Shown: positions 1 through 7,863 of the stretch, piece after piece | Position numbering within the stretch: the stretch's first letter is position 1 | Layout: the number at the start of each line of letters is the position of its first letter | NCBI GenBank assembly: GCA_031260085.1 | Contig: JAIRKP010000022.1 | Span: 1-11,942 of the forward strand | Length of the DNA: 11,942 bases | Origin: Holosporales bacterium | GTDB lineage: Bacteria; Pseudomonadota; Alphaproteobacteria; RUG11792 | Reading direction: 5' to 3' | Translations under genes and position numbers: made by a program | Notes under the pieces: generated by a model | What the model was told of the DNA's origin: nothing | What the model saw: only the letters and a program-made list of their open reading frames with translations | Database searches by the model: none

Positions 1-196
1 CCAATCTTCTTGTATGCAAGGTTCCTTTTTTCGCCATAGTTATTAGCTTTTCAACTATCGGCCGGAGTTCTTTTGCTTTTGGCAATGTGGTTTTTATTTG
101 TTCATGATCTAACAACGAACAAGACATTGCTCGAAACATTGCTTTTCTATGCGAACTCGTTCGGTTTAATCTACGTTTTGCAAATCCATGTCTCAC
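1..196 (-). CDS. rplQ: 50S ribosomal protein L17, N-terminal part (runs off the left end)
   Basis: L17 is a large-subunit protein that binds 23S rRNA near the outer end of the peptide exit tunnel. The 65 visible codons read [20 protein letters not shown] at the N-terminus, followed by a stretch ending in [10 protein letters not shown], which is the normal first half of an L17 of about 120-140 residues. The start is a GTG at 196-194. The only ATG just upstream (210-208) opens a five-codon frame that stops at once (MERVS), so it is simply part of the ribosome binding site. The gene lies 18 nt after the rpoA stop, the usual last position of the alpha operon. The gene is cut by the window edge, not truncated in the genome as far as can be seen. 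Confidence 0.97.
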   Translation of the reverse strand, partial: MRHGFAKRRLNRTSSHRKAMFRAMSCSLLDHEQIKTTLPKAKELRPIVEKLITMAKKGTLHTRRL

Positions 197-202
197 GAAA
201 CT

Positions 203-208
203 CTCTCC
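203..208 (-). promoter_or_regulatory. Shine-Dalgarno site of rplQ (GGAGAG)
   Basis: GGAGAG lies 6 nt before the GTG at 196 and decides that start. The ATG overlapping this site at 210-208 is out of frame with L17 and runs into TGA after five codons. Confidence 0.8.
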
Positions 209-214
209 ATTAAA

Positions 215-1225
215 TTAGTTATATTGATCATCAAGTTTTTTTGATAAGGCATCTATATTTTCGGGAGGCCATCCGGCAACTGACATACCAAAAGACAATC
301 CCATGTTAGTTAATAAAGCTTTGATCTCGTTTAACGATTTCCTCCCAAAATTTGGAGTTTTTAACATATCGCTTTCAGACCTTTGAATCAAATCACCAAT
401 GTAAAAAATATTTTCATTTTTCAAACAATTCGCTGATCTAACGGACAATTCTAATTCGTCAACTTTGCGCAATAAATTCTTATTCAACTGTGGTTCATTT
501 GTTTCGCTTTTCACATCATGAAGCGGAAATTCATCAAAATTTACTAACACAGAAAAATGATCTCTCAAAATAGCGCTAGCCTGAGCCAGAGCATCATCAG
601 GACGAATCGATCCATCTGTTTTTATTCTTATGGTAAGTTTATCATAATCCGTTTTTTGACCAACTCTTGTTTGCTCAACTTTAAAATCAACAAGTTCAAT
701 CGGGCTGAAAACCGCATCAATAGCTATAACTCCGATTTGGTTGCTATTGTTCTGATTCGCAGTAACAACGTATCCTTTGCCGTTTTCAACAGTCAATTCA
801 ATGCTAATCGAGGCGCCTGATTCAAGCGTACAGATCACATAATCAGGATCCAAGACCTCAACATCCGATGAGCATTCTATATCTTTAGCTTTAACAATTT
901 TAGGACCAATAGCAGTTACCTTCACCTTTTTAGTTATGTCAGAACTAAGTTTTATTTTTAAAGCTTTTAGATTAAGGATAATCTCAGGAACATCTTCATG
1001 CACTCCCGGAATCACAGAAAATTCATGTGCGATCCCCTCGAACTTAACAGCCGTTATAGCTGATCCAGGAATGGAGGAAAGCAAAACTCTTCGAAGCGTA
1101 TTTCCTAATGTTGTTCCAAACCCACGCTCAAGAGGCTCAAGAACAACCGTTCCGTCTCTTAAAAGCTGATCAGAATATTGAATATCAACCTTTCTTGGTT
1201 TTATTAATCTTTGCCACGTATTCAC
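215..1225 (-). CDS. rpoA: DNA-directed RNA polymerase subunit alpha
   Basis: Alpha forms the dimer on which beta and beta' assemble, and its C-terminal domain contacts UP elements and activators. The protein has 336 residues (about 329 in E. coli). The N-terminal dimerisation domain spans roughly 1-230, with the characteristic [18 protein letters not shown] (residues 29-46). A linker of about 20 residues follows, then the C-terminal domain at about 250-325 with SVRSANCLK (261-269) and [11 protein letters not shown] (290-300). R263, N266, C267, G294, K296, S297 and E300 match the E. coli DNA-contact residues R265, N268, C269, G296, K298, S299 and E302. The start is GTG (1225-1223), preceded by GGAG at 9 nt. 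The 30-nt gap to rpsK is the largest in the window. There is no rpsD between rpsK and rpoA, unlike in E. coli. Confidence 0.99.
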   Translation of the reverse strand: MNTWQRLIKPRKVDIQYSDQLLRDGTVVLEPLERGFGTTLGNTLRRVLLSSIPGSAITAVKFEGIAHEFSVIPGVHEDVPEIILNLKALKIKLSSDITKKVKVTAIGPKIVKAKDIECSSDVEVLDPDYVICTLESGASISIELTVENGKGYVVTANQNNSNQIGVIAIDAVFSPIELVDFKVEQTRVGQKTDYDKLTIRIKTDGSIRPDDALAQASAILRDHFSVLVNFDEFPLHDVKSETNEPQLNKNLLRKVDELELSVRSANCLKNENIFYIGDLIQRSESDMLKTPNFGRKSLNEIKALLTNMGLSFGMSVAGWPPENIDALSKKLDDQYN

Positions 1226-1229
1226 TTAA

Positions 1230-1244
1230 ATTTGCTCCACAAAT
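1230..1244 (-). other. Small inverted repeat holding the rpoA Shine-Dalgarno site in its loop
   Basis: Read on the minus strand, this is ATTTG-TGGAG-CAAAT: a perfect 5-bp arm pair around a 5-nt loop that contains the GGAG of rpoA. It lies inside the rpsK-rpoA gap. The stem is short and AU-rich, so stability in the cell is doubtful; the inverted repeat is seen, its function is not. Confidence 0.3.
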
Positions 1245-1255
1245 AAAAACCAAAA

Positions 1256-1648
1256 CTAATTCCTGCGTGCCTTCGGAGGCCTACATCCGTTGTGAGGGAG
1301 AGGAGTTTCATCTTTTATAGATGTCACAATAAACCCAACGGTTTGAAGAGATCGTATAGCAGTTTCTCTGCCCGCTCCTGGCCCTTTTACAATAACTTTA
1401 ACATTTTTAACCCCATGTTCTGCGGCTTTCTTTGCGGCGTCTTCAGCAGCTAATTGCGCAGCATATGGGGTGGATTTCCGAGAGCCTTTAAACCCAACAA
1501 CTCCAGCGGAACCCGTTGAAATCGTGTTTCCATATTCATCAGTAATAGTTATAAGAGTATTATTAAATGTTGCATTAACATACGCCACCGCATTAACTAT
1601 ATTCTTTTTTTCTCTTCTTTTTACTCGTGTAACAGTTTTTTGTGCCAT
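1256..1648 (-). CDS. rpsK: 30S ribosomal protein S11
   Basis: S11 binds the platform of the small subunit near the E site and the mRNA exit, next to S18 and S21. The protein has 130 residues (129 in E. coli). It shows the family core ([20 protein letters not shown] at residues 22-41, then [19 protein letters not shown]) and the signature end [13 protein letters not shown]. The Asn-Gly pair at 120-121 corresponds to the site where E. coli S11 is known to carry isoaspartate. It starts at ATG, with AAAGGA 5 nt upstream, 16 nt after the rpsM stop. Confidence 0.99.
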   Translation of the reverse strand: MAQKTVTRVKRREKKNIVNAVAYVNATFNNTLITITDEYGNTISTGSAGVVGFKGSRKSTPYAAQLAAEDAAKKAAEHGVKNVKVIVKGPGAGRETAIRSLQTVGFIVTSIKDETPLPHNGCRPPKARRN

Positions 1649-1664
1649 ATATATCCTTTACAAA

Positions 1665-2042
1665 CTATTTAGTCGCTATTTTTTTACCGGCGATAGGAAT
1701 AGCCTTGCCTTTTCTGGTTCGTGCATTAGTGTGAGTCCTTTGGCCGCGGACTGGGAGACCTTTTCTGTGGCGCAAACCTCTATAACAACCAAGGTCCATA
1801 ACCCTTTTTATATTCATTGAAACTTCACGTCTCAAATCTCCTTCTACTTTGTAATCATGATCGATTACTTCTCTTATTTTCAAAATTTCAGCATCCATTA
1901 GATCGAATACTCTTTTTGATTCTGGAATTTCTGCCTTTTTAATAATACATTTTGCGTTGTATTGGCCAATACCATAAATATATGTTAATCCTATAACAAC
2001 CCTTTTCTGTGTCGGAATATTAACGCCAGCAATACGAGCCAC
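1665..2042 (-). CDS. rpsM: 30S ribosomal protein S13
   Basis: S13 sits in the head of the small subunit, makes the inter-subunit bridges to L5 and 23S rRNA, and its C-terminal tail touches P-site tRNA. The protein has 125 residues (118 in E. coli). It opens with [14 protein letters not shown], carries the helix-two-turn-helix segment with LTYIYGIG (19-26), and ends with the basic tail [20 protein letters not shown] followed by [13 protein letters not shown]. The start is GTG at 2042-2040, with GAGGAG 8 nt upstream; no ATG fits the family N-terminus. It follows adk by 17 nt. No rpmJ (L36) lies between secY/adk and rpsM. I saw no room for the S4-binding pseudoknot that controls this gene in E. 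coli. Confidence 0.99.
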   Translation of the reverse strand: MARIAGVNIPTQKRVVIGLTYIYGIGQYNAKCIIKKAEIPESKRVFDLMDAEILKIREVIDHDYKVEGDLRREVSMNIKRVMDLGCYRGLRHRKGLPVRGQRTHTNARTRKGKAIPIAGKKIATK

Positions 2043-2059
2043 TATTTATTCTCCTCTTT

Positions 2060-2743
2060 CTAAAATTGCCATTCTAAACCTTTTCGCACTGATTCTCTGA
2101 CTTCATCAAACGACTTAGCCGCGTTTATGTTATATAAAGTATCAGATTTTGTATAATAATCAATCAAAGGTTTCGTTTTAAGACGATATTCTAATAATCT
2201 TTTTGATAAAGACTCTTCATTATCATCAGTTCTATAGTCAAAGTTTGTCCCATTGCAAACATCACAAACCCCTTCAACTTGCGGATTTAAGAAAAATTTA
2301 TTATATATTTTTCCACAATTAGAACATTTATATCTTCCCAATATACGTTTTTTCACGTGTTCATCAGCAATGACAAAATTAATCACTTTAAAGATAACTT
2401 TACCATAATCAGAAGCTATTTCAGTCAATGCTAGGGCCTGTTCCTCTGTTCGAGGGAATCCATCAAACAATAAATTTTTTTCTCTAGCATTTGGTATAGA
2501 TTCTAGCTTAGTTTGAACAAGATCAATCACAACGCTGTCAGGAAGAAGTTCTCCTTGACTTAAAATATCACCTATCGTTCTTCCACCAGGAATGGATTTG
2601 TCTAGATTCTCTCTCAACATATCTCCAACGCAAATAACGTGGAAAGAATTCTCTTTTGCTAAAAATTCGGCTTGAGTTCCTTTGCCGCAGCCAGGAACAC
2701 CAAGAAAAGCTATCCACTTTTCTTTAACATTATTTATCATCAT
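2060..2743 (-). CDS. adk: Adenylate kinase with a four-cysteine (zinc-type) LID
   Basis: This cytoplasmic enzyme interconverts ATP + AMP and 2 ADP. The protein has 227 residues (214 in E. coli). Visible motifs are the P-loop GVPGCGKGTQ (15-24, with Cys19 where Ala or Ser is more usual), GDMLRE (40-45) of the AMP site, and DGFPRT (94-99). Arginines R133, R137, R171 and R182 match E. coli R119, R123, R156 and R167. The LID holds C140-x2-C143-x16-C160-x2-C163, the spacing of zinc-binding long-form kinases; E. coli has no such cysteines. The start ATG at 2743 overlaps the secY stop by 4 nt (ATGA), and a second ATG follows directly. AAGGG lies 6 nt before the first ATG. Its place between secY and rpsM is common in alphaproteobacteria. 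Confidence 0.98.
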   Translation of the reverse strand: MMINNVKEKWIAFLGVPGCGKGTQAEFLAKENSFHVICVGDMLRENLDKSIPGGRTIGDILSQGELLPDSVVIDLVQTKLESIPNAREKNLLFDGFPRTEEQALALTEIASDYGKVIFKVINFVIADEHVKKRILGRYKCSNCGKIYNKFFLNPQVEGVCDVCNGTNFDYRTDDNEESLSKRLLEYRLKTKPLIDYYTKSDTLYNINAAKSFDEVRESVRKGLEWQF

Positions 2744-4071
2744 AGTAATCCCTTCATTCTACCTTTTTTGAACAATCCGTCATACTGCTGAGCTATTAAG
2801 TGAGACTGAAATTGCCCAACAGTATCTATGGAGACGTTAACAACAATAAGAAGACTAGTCCCTCCTAAATAAAAAGGCAAGGAAATTTGAGATAATATAA
2901 GTTCAGGTAATAAACAAATAACACATAAATAAATAGCACCAATGGTTGTTAATCTGGTGAGTATCGTATCTAGATAGTTTGTGGTGGAATCTCCTGGTCT
3001 TATGCCTGGTATATAGGCTCCCGATTTTTTTAAATTTTCAGACGTGTCGTTTGAATTAAACATAATAGCCGTATAGAAGAAAGCGAAAAACACAATCGCA
3101 GCAATATATGAAATTATATAAAGCGGCTGCCCATGATTAAACCATTTGGTAATAATGCCGAATATAGATTCAGGATCGATATTAGCCGAGAATCCAGCAA
3201 TAGTCGCAGGCAACAGCAATATAGAAGATGCAAATATCGGAGGGATAACTCCAGCGTTGTTTAATTTCAAAGGCAAATGAGTTCCTTGCTGTTGAGCAGG
3301 CATATTAAGCATAGTCTGCCTTTTGGGATATTGGATAGGAATTCGTCTGTTTGCTTTTTCCATAAAGACGATAAATGCAATCAGTGCGACGACCATAGCA
3401 AGCAACGCAAATAAGGCCATAACGGAAATAGCTCCTTGTTTCCCCATTGCGAATGTGTTAAACAAAGCGGCTGGCAAGTTTGCAACAATTCCAGCGTATA
3501 TAATGATCGACGATCCATTGCCAATGCCTCTTGATGAAATTTGTTCACCAAGCCACATTATAAATAAAGTCCCGCCAGTCAAGCTAGTCATCGTTGTGAA
3601 CCTAAACAGCAGCCCGGGGTCTAAAACTGCCCCTTTCGCTTCAAGCCCGACGGCAATCCCATACCCCTGAAGCATAGCCAGAGCAACAGTTCCATATCGA
3701 GTATATTGGTTAAGTTTACGCCGCCCAACTTCGCCCTCTTTTTTCAAAGCAGTAAGCTGAGGAGACATAGCCGTCAGCAATTGAACAATAATGCTGGCGG
3801 AAATATAAGGCATGATGTTTAACGCAAAAACAGTCATGCGCCCTATGGCTCCTCCCGAAAATAAATCTAAAACTCCAAACAATCCACTAGAGTGAGTTTT
3901 CGTAAATTCGGCAACTACTGCTGGATTTATGCTTGGCAAAGGAATATAAGTTCCAAGCCTATAAATTACTAAAATGAAAAGTGTAAACAAAATACGCTTT
4001 TTCAAATCTGCAGCTTTTTTAAACGACGAAAAGCTAAAATTCTTTGCTAAATTCTCTATTGGAGAAGTCAT
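2740..4071 (-). CDS. secY: Protein translocase subunit SecY
   Basis: SecY is the inner-membrane channel of the Sec translocon, working with SecE, SecG and SecA or the ribosome. The protein has 443 residues, the same as E. coli. Ten hydrophobic segments can be placed at about 25-43, 77-103, 122-142, 160-178, 186-206, 215-237, 272-293, 315-338, 369-389 and 396-413. The plug region (about 62-75, GLFGVLDLFSGGAIGR) follows segment 1. Cytosolic loops carry ANRRIPIQYPKRQ (240-252) and GIRPGDSTTNYLDTILTRLT (356-375), whose Arg358 matches E. coli R357, needed for SecA and ribosome contacts. The start ATG lies 13 nt after the rplO stop, with AAGGTGG upstream. The stop overlaps adk, suggesting translational coupling. 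Confidence 0.99.
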   Translation of the reverse strand: MTSPIENLAKNFSFSSFKKAADLKKRILFTLFILVIYRLGTYIPLPSINPAVVAEFTKTHSSGLFGVLDLFSGGAIGRMTVFALNIMPYISASIIVQLLTAMSPQLTALKKEGEVGRRKLNQYTRYGTVALAMLQGYGIAVGLEAKGAVLDPGLLFRFTTMTSLTGGTLFIMWLGEQISSRGIGNGSSIIIYAGIVANLPAALFNTFAMGKQGAISVMALFALLAMVVALIAFIVFMEKANRRIPIQYPKRQTMLNMPAQQQGTHLPLKLNNAGVIPPIFASSILLLPATIAGFSANIDPESIFGIITKWFNHGQPLYIISYIAAIVFFAFFYTAIMFNSNDTSENLKKSGAYIPGIRPGDSTTNYLDTILTRLTTIGAIYLCVICLLPELILSQISLPFYLGGTSLLIVVNVSIDTVGQFQSHLIAQQYDGLFKKGRMKGLL

Positions 4072-4084
4072 TTATTTTCCCACC

Positions 4085-4546
4085 TTATTCTATAGTCAAT
4101 ATTCCGCCTGCTTTCTCTAAAATTTCTTTAGCTTTAGCGCTGGCTTTCGTTACACAAACTTTTACTGGAGAGTTTATCCTTCCATTGGCTATTAAAGATA
4201 TGCCTTCAGCAGATGCGGGCATATATCCTATTTTTATCAAAAATCCTTTATCAACAACTGAACCATCTTTTAAAAGGCCGCTTTTCATTATCCTTACGAT
4301 CTTGAAAAAATCTAATTCATAAATCTTCGTTCTATGAACGTTCACAAATCCTCTTTTGGGAAGTCTTCTATATATCGGCGTTTGGCCTCCCTCAAATCCA
4401 TTTAAGCGAACTCCGGATCTTGCGGTTTGGCCTTTTCCTCCTCTGCCTGATGTTTTTCCTAATCCTGAGCCAATACCCCGACCTAAAACCTTGCTTTTAG
4501 ATCTAGCGCCAAGATTATCTCTAATATTATTTAATTTTAAAGCCAT
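4085..4546 (-). CDS. rplO: 50S ribosomal protein L15
   Basis: L15 is a late-assembling large-subunit protein whose extended N-terminus threads through 23S rRNA. The protein has 153 residues (144 in E. coli). The glycine- and arginine-rich N-terminal extension has the family signature (LGRGIGSGLGKTSGRGGKGQ at about 21-40, then TARSG). The globular C-terminal part ends in a hydrophobic strand with KAKEILEKAGG. The start ATG is 11 nt after the rpmD stop, with TAGGG 5 nt upstream. Confidence 0.98.
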   Translation of the reverse strand: MALKLNNIRDNLGARSKSKVLGRGIGSGLGKTSGRGGKGQTARSGVRLNGFEGGQTPIYRRLPKRGFVNVHRTKIYELDFFKIVRIMKSGLLKDGSVVDKGFLIKIGYMPASAEGISLIANGRINSPVKVCVTKASAKAKEILEKAGGILTIE

Positions 4547-4557
4547 TTTAACCCTAC

Positions 4558-4746
4558 CTATGATACAACTTTTACCATGTGGCGAACTTTTTCAATTAAT
4601 TTCAAAATCGAATTATTTACAATCAATTCGCGCTCTGATCCGACTTTTCTTAATCCTAAAGACTTTAAGTACAAACCTTGTTTCTTGTTTCGCCTTATTG
4701 AGCTACCTATTTGTTTTATTTTTATCTTATCGCCAATCTTTTTCAT
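4558..4746 (-). CDS. rpmD: 50S ribosomal protein L30
   Basis: L30 is a small large-subunit protein of bacteria, placed between rpsE and rplO as here. The 62 residues (59 in E. coli) show the typical pattern: a first strand with IKIKQIGSSIRRNKKQ, then GLYLKSLGLRKVGSER, and a C-terminal strand ending HMVKVV. AGGAG lies 6 nt before the ATG. It is 12 nt downstream of rpsE. Confidence 0.97.
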   Translation of the reverse strand: MKKIGDKIKIKQIGSSIRRNKKQGLYLKSLGLRKVGSERELIVNNSILKLIEKVRHMVKVVS

Positions 4747-4758
4747 ATCTAGCTCCTA

Positions 4759-5334
4759 TTAATCCTTTGGCTCTTCAGAAACAACAGCCTGTTCTTTGCC
4801 GGAATTGAGCCTAGCCAAAACGTCTGGTAATTTTTTGCCAAGCTTAGCAGCAACATATTTAGGTGGAACAACAGATCGCAATGCAGCAAAGGTCGCTCTG
4901 ACCATGTTGTGATAATTACCAGAGCCAACTGATTTGCTTACGATATCTTGAACGCCCATTGCTTCAAACACAGCTCTCATTGGTCCTCCGGCAATAACCC
5001 CTGTTCCAGCAGGTGCTGTTCGCAAAAACACATGCCCTGCCCCAACACGCGCAGAAACGTCGTGGCGTATGGTTCTTCCTTCTTTTAAAGAAACTCTAAT
5101 CATAGATCTCTTCGCTTTAGCGCTAGCTTTCTTTACAGCATCTGGAACTTCTCTAGCTTTTGCAGATGCAACGCCAACCCTTCCTTTGCCATCGCCAATA
5201 ACAACTAAAGCTGAAAAACGCATATTTTTACCACCTTTGACGACTTTGGTAACTCTTCGGACGCTGACTAATTTCTCTATCAGCTGCTCTTGAGCTTCCT
5301 TAGTCTTTTTACTATTTTCATTCGCTCGGACCAT
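4759..5334 (-). CDS. rpsE: 30S ribosomal protein S5
   Basis: S5 lies at the mRNA entry channel with S3 and S4 and affects decoding fidelity; mutations in its N-terminal loop give spectinomycin resistance in E. coli. The protein has 191 residues (167 in E. coli). The double-stranded-RNA-binding-like N-terminal domain covers about 20-85, with VKGGKNMRFSALVVIGDGKG (33-52) and KAREVPDAVKKA. The C-terminal domain carries TAPAGTGVIAGGPMRAVFEA and NMVRATFAAL. The extra length is an N-terminal lead of polar residues and a tail that ends in acidic SEEPKD. The start ATG lies 11 nt after the rplR stop. The SD is formed with that stop codon (TAAGGA) and sits 8 nt before the ATG. Confidence 0.99.
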   Translation of the reverse strand: MVRANENSKKTKEAQEQLIEKLVSVRRVTKVVKGGKNMRFSALVVIGDGKGRVGVASAKAREVPDAVKKASAKAKRSMIRVSLKEGRTIRHDVSARVGAGHVFLRTAPAGTGVIAGGPMRAVFEAMGVQDIVSKSVGSGNYHNMVRATFAALRSVVPPKYVAAKLGKKLPDVLARLNSGKEQAVVSEEPKD

Positions 5335-5345
5335 ACATCAATTCC

Positions 5346-5708
5346 TTAAAAATTCAATCCATTTTCTCTAGCGCTATCAGCAAGAACTCTAACTCTTCCA
5401 TGGTACAGAAAGCCAGATCTATCAAAGACAACATTAGAGATATTTTTCTCTTTTGCTTTTTCAGCTACTAATTTCCCAACTATAGATGCGGCTTCTTTAT
5501 TCCCGCCATTTTTTAAAGAGTCTTTAATTTCTTTAGATAATGTTGAAACATGAACAACAAACTTTGTTCCAGTTTCATCCAAAATCTGCGCATACATGTG
5601 ATTATTCGTTCTATGTATAAGCAAGCGACATTTTCCCTTGATAGTTTTAGCAATCTTAAACCGCTGCCTTAATTTACGCCTGATGCGCAGTTGCACTGAC
5701 TTATTCAT
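5346..5708 (-). CDS. rplR: 50S ribosomal protein L18
   Basis: L18 binds 5S rRNA with L5 and L25 and anchors it in the central protuberance. The protein has 120 residues (117 in E. coli). It has the basic N-terminus (RIRRKLRQRFKIA), the strand with CRLLIHRTNNHMYAQILDE, and the end GFLYHGRVRVLADSARENGL, all typical. It begins 1 nt after the rplF stop. The purine-rich stretch ahead of its ATG (GGGAAGAAG, inside the end of rplF) is a weak SD, so coupling to rplF translation is likely. Confidence 0.98.
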   Translation of the reverse strand: MNKSVQLRIRRKLRQRFKIAKTIKGKCRLLIHRTNNHMYAQILDETGTKFVVHVSTLSKEIKDSLKNGGNKEAASIVGKLVAEKAKEKNISNVVFDRSGFLYHGRVRVLADSARENGLNF

Positions 5709-5709
5709 T

Positions 5710-6243
5710 TTACTTCTTCTTCCCTTCTTTTCTGTAAATGAATTCGCCTGCTCTCATAATTCCTTTGCCTTTATATGGCTCTGGCTTTCTATATTGCCTA
5801 ATCCGAGCAGCGACACTTCCAACTTGTTTTTTGCAATGTCCACTAACAGTTATAGAGGTGGGTTTAGAGCAAGTTATTGATATCCCTTCCGGAATTTCAT
5901 ACACAACATCATGGCTATATCCTAATTGTAAAACTAAATTCTTTCCTTGAACCGCCGCTTTATAACCCACGCCAACCAATTCCAAATCGATTTTAAACCC
6001 TTTGTCTAAGCCATTAACAATGTTAGAAATATTTCGTTGAGACGTTCCCCAAAGCGCATTCGTTGCTTGCTCATCATTCTGAGGAATTAACTTAATCCCT
6101 CCGTCAGACACTTCCACTTTTAAGCATTTCGGAACATTATAAGATTCTTCAAGAACCCCCTTCTTTATTTTTAATGTATTATCATTACAGATTACATTAA
6201 TGCTTGTGGGCACTATGATCGCATGTTTACCAACTCTAGACAT
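5710..6243 (-). CDS. rplF: 50S ribosomal protein L6
   Basis: L6 binds the sarcin-ricin region of 23S rRNA close to the factor-binding centre. At 177 residues it equals the E. coli protein. It starts MSRVGKHAI, shows the two repeated RNA-binding domains, and carries the conserved C-terminal stretch RQYRKPEPYKGKGI followed by GEFIYRKEGKKK. The SD (AGAGGA, just behind the rpsH stop) is about 9 nt before the ATG. The spacing from rpsH is 12 nt. Confidence 0.98.
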   Translation of the reverse strand: MSRVGKHAIIVPTSINVICNDNTLKIKKGVLEESYNVPKCLKVEVSDGGIKLIPQNDEQATNALWGTSQRNISNIVNGLDKGFKIDLELVGVGYKAAVQGKNLVLQLGYSHDVVYEIPEGISITCSKPTSITVSGHCKKQVGSVAARIRQYRKPEPYKGKGIMRAGEFIYRKEGKKK

Positions 6244-6255
6244 AAATAAAATCCT

Positions 6256-6657
6256 CTAGAAAACAGAACAAATTACTTCACCGCCGAGAGAAAGTTTTCT
6301 GGCTTCTACATCTGATATAACTCCCCTATTCGTGGATAATATGCTTATTCCCAGTCCGTTTCTCACCAATGGTAAATCTTTTATAGATGAATAAACTCGC
6401 CTTCCAGGTTTCGAAATTCTTTTAATCTCATAAATGACGGGCTTACCTTCATGATATTTTAGTTCAATACGCAAAGTTTTATGCGAACTCTCAGGAACAA
6501 GTTGTATCGTATAACCGCGTATATATCCCTCTGCTAACAAAACTTTCACAATGCTCTCTCTGGCATTAGACATAGGAGAATCAACCGTCTCTTTATGCGC
6601 CATCTGAGCATTTCTAATTCTTGTAATCAAATCACTAATTGAATCTACGATACTCAT
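6256..6657 (-). CDS. rpsH: 30S ribosomal protein S8
   Basis: S8 binds helix 21 of 16S rRNA early in assembly; in E. coli it also represses the spc operon by binding the mRNA around rplE. The protein has 133 residues (130 in E. coli). It begins with DSISDLITRIRNAQMAHKE and ends with the family signature (LSTNRGVISDVEARKLSLGG at about 108-127, then EVICSVF). It starts 7 nt after the rpsN stop, with an AGGTGA SD. I could not recognise an S8-binding mimic in the 9-nt rplX-rplE gap, so whether this feedback exists here is open. Confidence 0.98.
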   Translation of the reverse strand: MSIVDSISDLITRIRNAQMAHKETVDSPMSNARESIVKVLLAEGYIRGYTIQLVPESSHKTLRIELKYHEGKPVIYEIKRISKPGRRVYSSIKDLPLVRNGLGISILSTNRGVISDVEARKLSLGGEVICSVF

Positions 6658-6664
6658 ATTTCAC

Positions 6665-6970
6665 CTACCAACTTGCTTTTATAACACCAGGAAGGAATCC
6701 AGCCGAAGCGAGCTCCCTTAATGCTATCCTAGACATCCCAAATTTACGGTAATATCCTCGCGGACGACCTGTAATTTCGCATCTATTTCTAATTCTTACA
6801 CTTGAAGAATTCCTAGGCTTTTGAGCCAGCTTATGCACGGCGGCCAACCTATCCTCAAATGAAATATCTCTGCTTTTTATAATTGCCTTAAGAGCATCTC
6901 TAGCCGTTTTTTTGCCAGCAACAATCTTTTTTCTTCTATTGTTATTTTCAATCGCGCTTCTTTTCGCCAT
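6665..6970 (-). CDS. rpsN: 30S ribosomal protein S14, zinc-free type
   Basis: S14 binds the head of the 30S subunit next to S3 and S10. The 101 residues make this the long, zinc-independent form: there is a single Cys (in [20 protein letters not shown]) and no CxxC pairs. The C-terminal signature [19 protein letters not shown] is complete. It follows rplE by 21 nt, with AAGGA 7 nt before the ATG. The long form fits a proteobacterium; the short zinc form is typical of many Gram-positives. Confidence 0.98.
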   Translation of the reverse strand: MAKRSAIENNNRRKKIVAGKKTARDALKAIIKSRDISFEDRLAAVHKLAQKPRNSSSVRIRNRCEITGRPRGYYRKFGMSRIALRELASAGFLPGVIKASW

Positions 6971-6991
6971 TTTATATTCCTTACAAATTCA

Positions 6992-7531
6992 TCAACTAGT
7001 AAACGGGAATCGAAAAGCTTTCAATAATTGCAAAGCAATTTTGTCATCCCTCGCTGTAGTACAAATTGTTATATCAAATCCTCTCACCTTGTCGATTTTG
7101 TCATAATCCACTTCAGGAAAGACGATTTGCTCTTTTATGCCCAAGGAAAAATTTCCATTTCCGTCAAAACTTTTGCTAGACAATCCTCTGAAATCTCGAG
7201 CTTTCGGAAGAGCTATATATATCAATCTATCCAAAAATTCATACATGCGATTTTTTCGCAATGTAACCTTTGCGCCCAAACTAACACCTTCTCTAAGCTT
7301 AAATCCGGCTATCGATTTTTTCGCTTTCGTAATGACTGGCTTTTGCCCGGCAATTGCAGCTAATTCGTCAACAATAACTTGAAGAACCTTGCCATCCCGA
7401 GCTGCATCAGAAGAAGTGCAGTTCAAGACTATTTTTTCTAATCTCGGAACCATAAAATCATTAGAAAAAGAAAACTCCTTTTTTAAAGAGCTTCGTATTT
7501 CAGAATAATATCTATCTTTTGAATAACTCAT
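6992..7531 (-). CDS. rplE: 50S ribosomal protein L5
   Basis: L5 binds 5S rRNA in the central protuberance, bridges to S13 and contacts P-site tRNA. At 179 residues it equals E. coli L5. Typical segments are [10 protein letters not shown] (28-37), [20 protein letters not shown], the P-site loop region [20 protein letters not shown], and [20 protein letters not shown]. It ends with LLKAFRFPF. The SD is TAAGG, using the rplX stop codon, 7 nt before the ATG. Confidence 0.99.
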   Translation of the reverse strand: MSYSKDRYYSEIRSSLKKEFSFSNDFMVPRLEKIVLNCTSSDAARDGKVLQVIVDELAAIAGQKPVITKAKKSIAGFKLREGVSLGAKVTLRKNRMYEFLDRLIYIALPKARDFRGLSSKSFDGNGNFSLGIKEQIVFPEVDYDKIDKVRGFDITICTTARDDKIALQLLKAFRFPFTS

Positions 7532-7540
7532 AATTATACC

Positions 7541-7861
7541 TTACAAAACAGCTCCTGTCTTCTTAAAATAACGAACCTTCTTTCCGTGCTCATCAATCTT
7601 CAATCCAACACGCCCCGATTTATTAGTCGAAGGATCAATAAGCGAGACGTTTGAAATGTCAATTGGCAACTCCTTTTTATACGCTCCCTGAGGATGCTTA
7701 TAATCCGGCTTAACATTCCTGACGACAACGTTAATATTTTCTACTATAATCTTAGCTTTGTCAAGGAAAACTCTTTTGACAGCTCCGCGTTGCCCTTTAT
7801 TTTTACCAGTGATAATTTGAACAGTATCACCTTTTTTTATTTTAAATTTTGGTTGAGTCAT
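7541..7861 (-). CDS. rplX: 50S ribosomal protein L24
   Basis: L24 is one of the first proteins to bind 23S rRNA and lies by the tunnel exit. From the ATG at 7861 it has 106 residues (104 in E. coli). The KOW motif is at the N-terminus (KKGDTVQIITGKNKGQRGAV), followed by NVVVRNVKP and SGRVGLKID. An in-frame GTG two codons upstream (7867) would overlap the rplN stop as GTGA. GGAGG at 7876-7872 lies 4 nt before the GTG and 10 nt before the ATG, so both starts are possible. I prefer the ATG. Confidence 0.95.
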   Translation of the reverse strand: MTQPKFKIKKGDTVQIITGKNKGQRGAVKRVFLDKAKIIVENINVVVRNVKPDYKHPQGAYKKELPIDISNVSLIDPSTNKSGRVGLKIDEHGKKVRYFKKTGAVL

Positions 7862-7863
7862 AA

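Noticed and set aside
195..210. Five-codon frame MERVS just before rplQ as a possible leader peptide
   Set aside because: Its ATG is part of the GGAGAG site of rplQ. It has no SD of its own that I can see and is too short to support.
936..1320. Overlapping plus-strand frames opposite rpoA and rpsK
   Set aside because: They are antisense shadows of conserved genes, with no family resemblance and no independent signal.
4356..4808. Open frame of 150 codons on the plus strand
   Set aside because: It runs antisense through rplO, rpmD and the end of rpsE. The hydrophobic, Leu-rich product is what the complement of Lys-rich codons gives.
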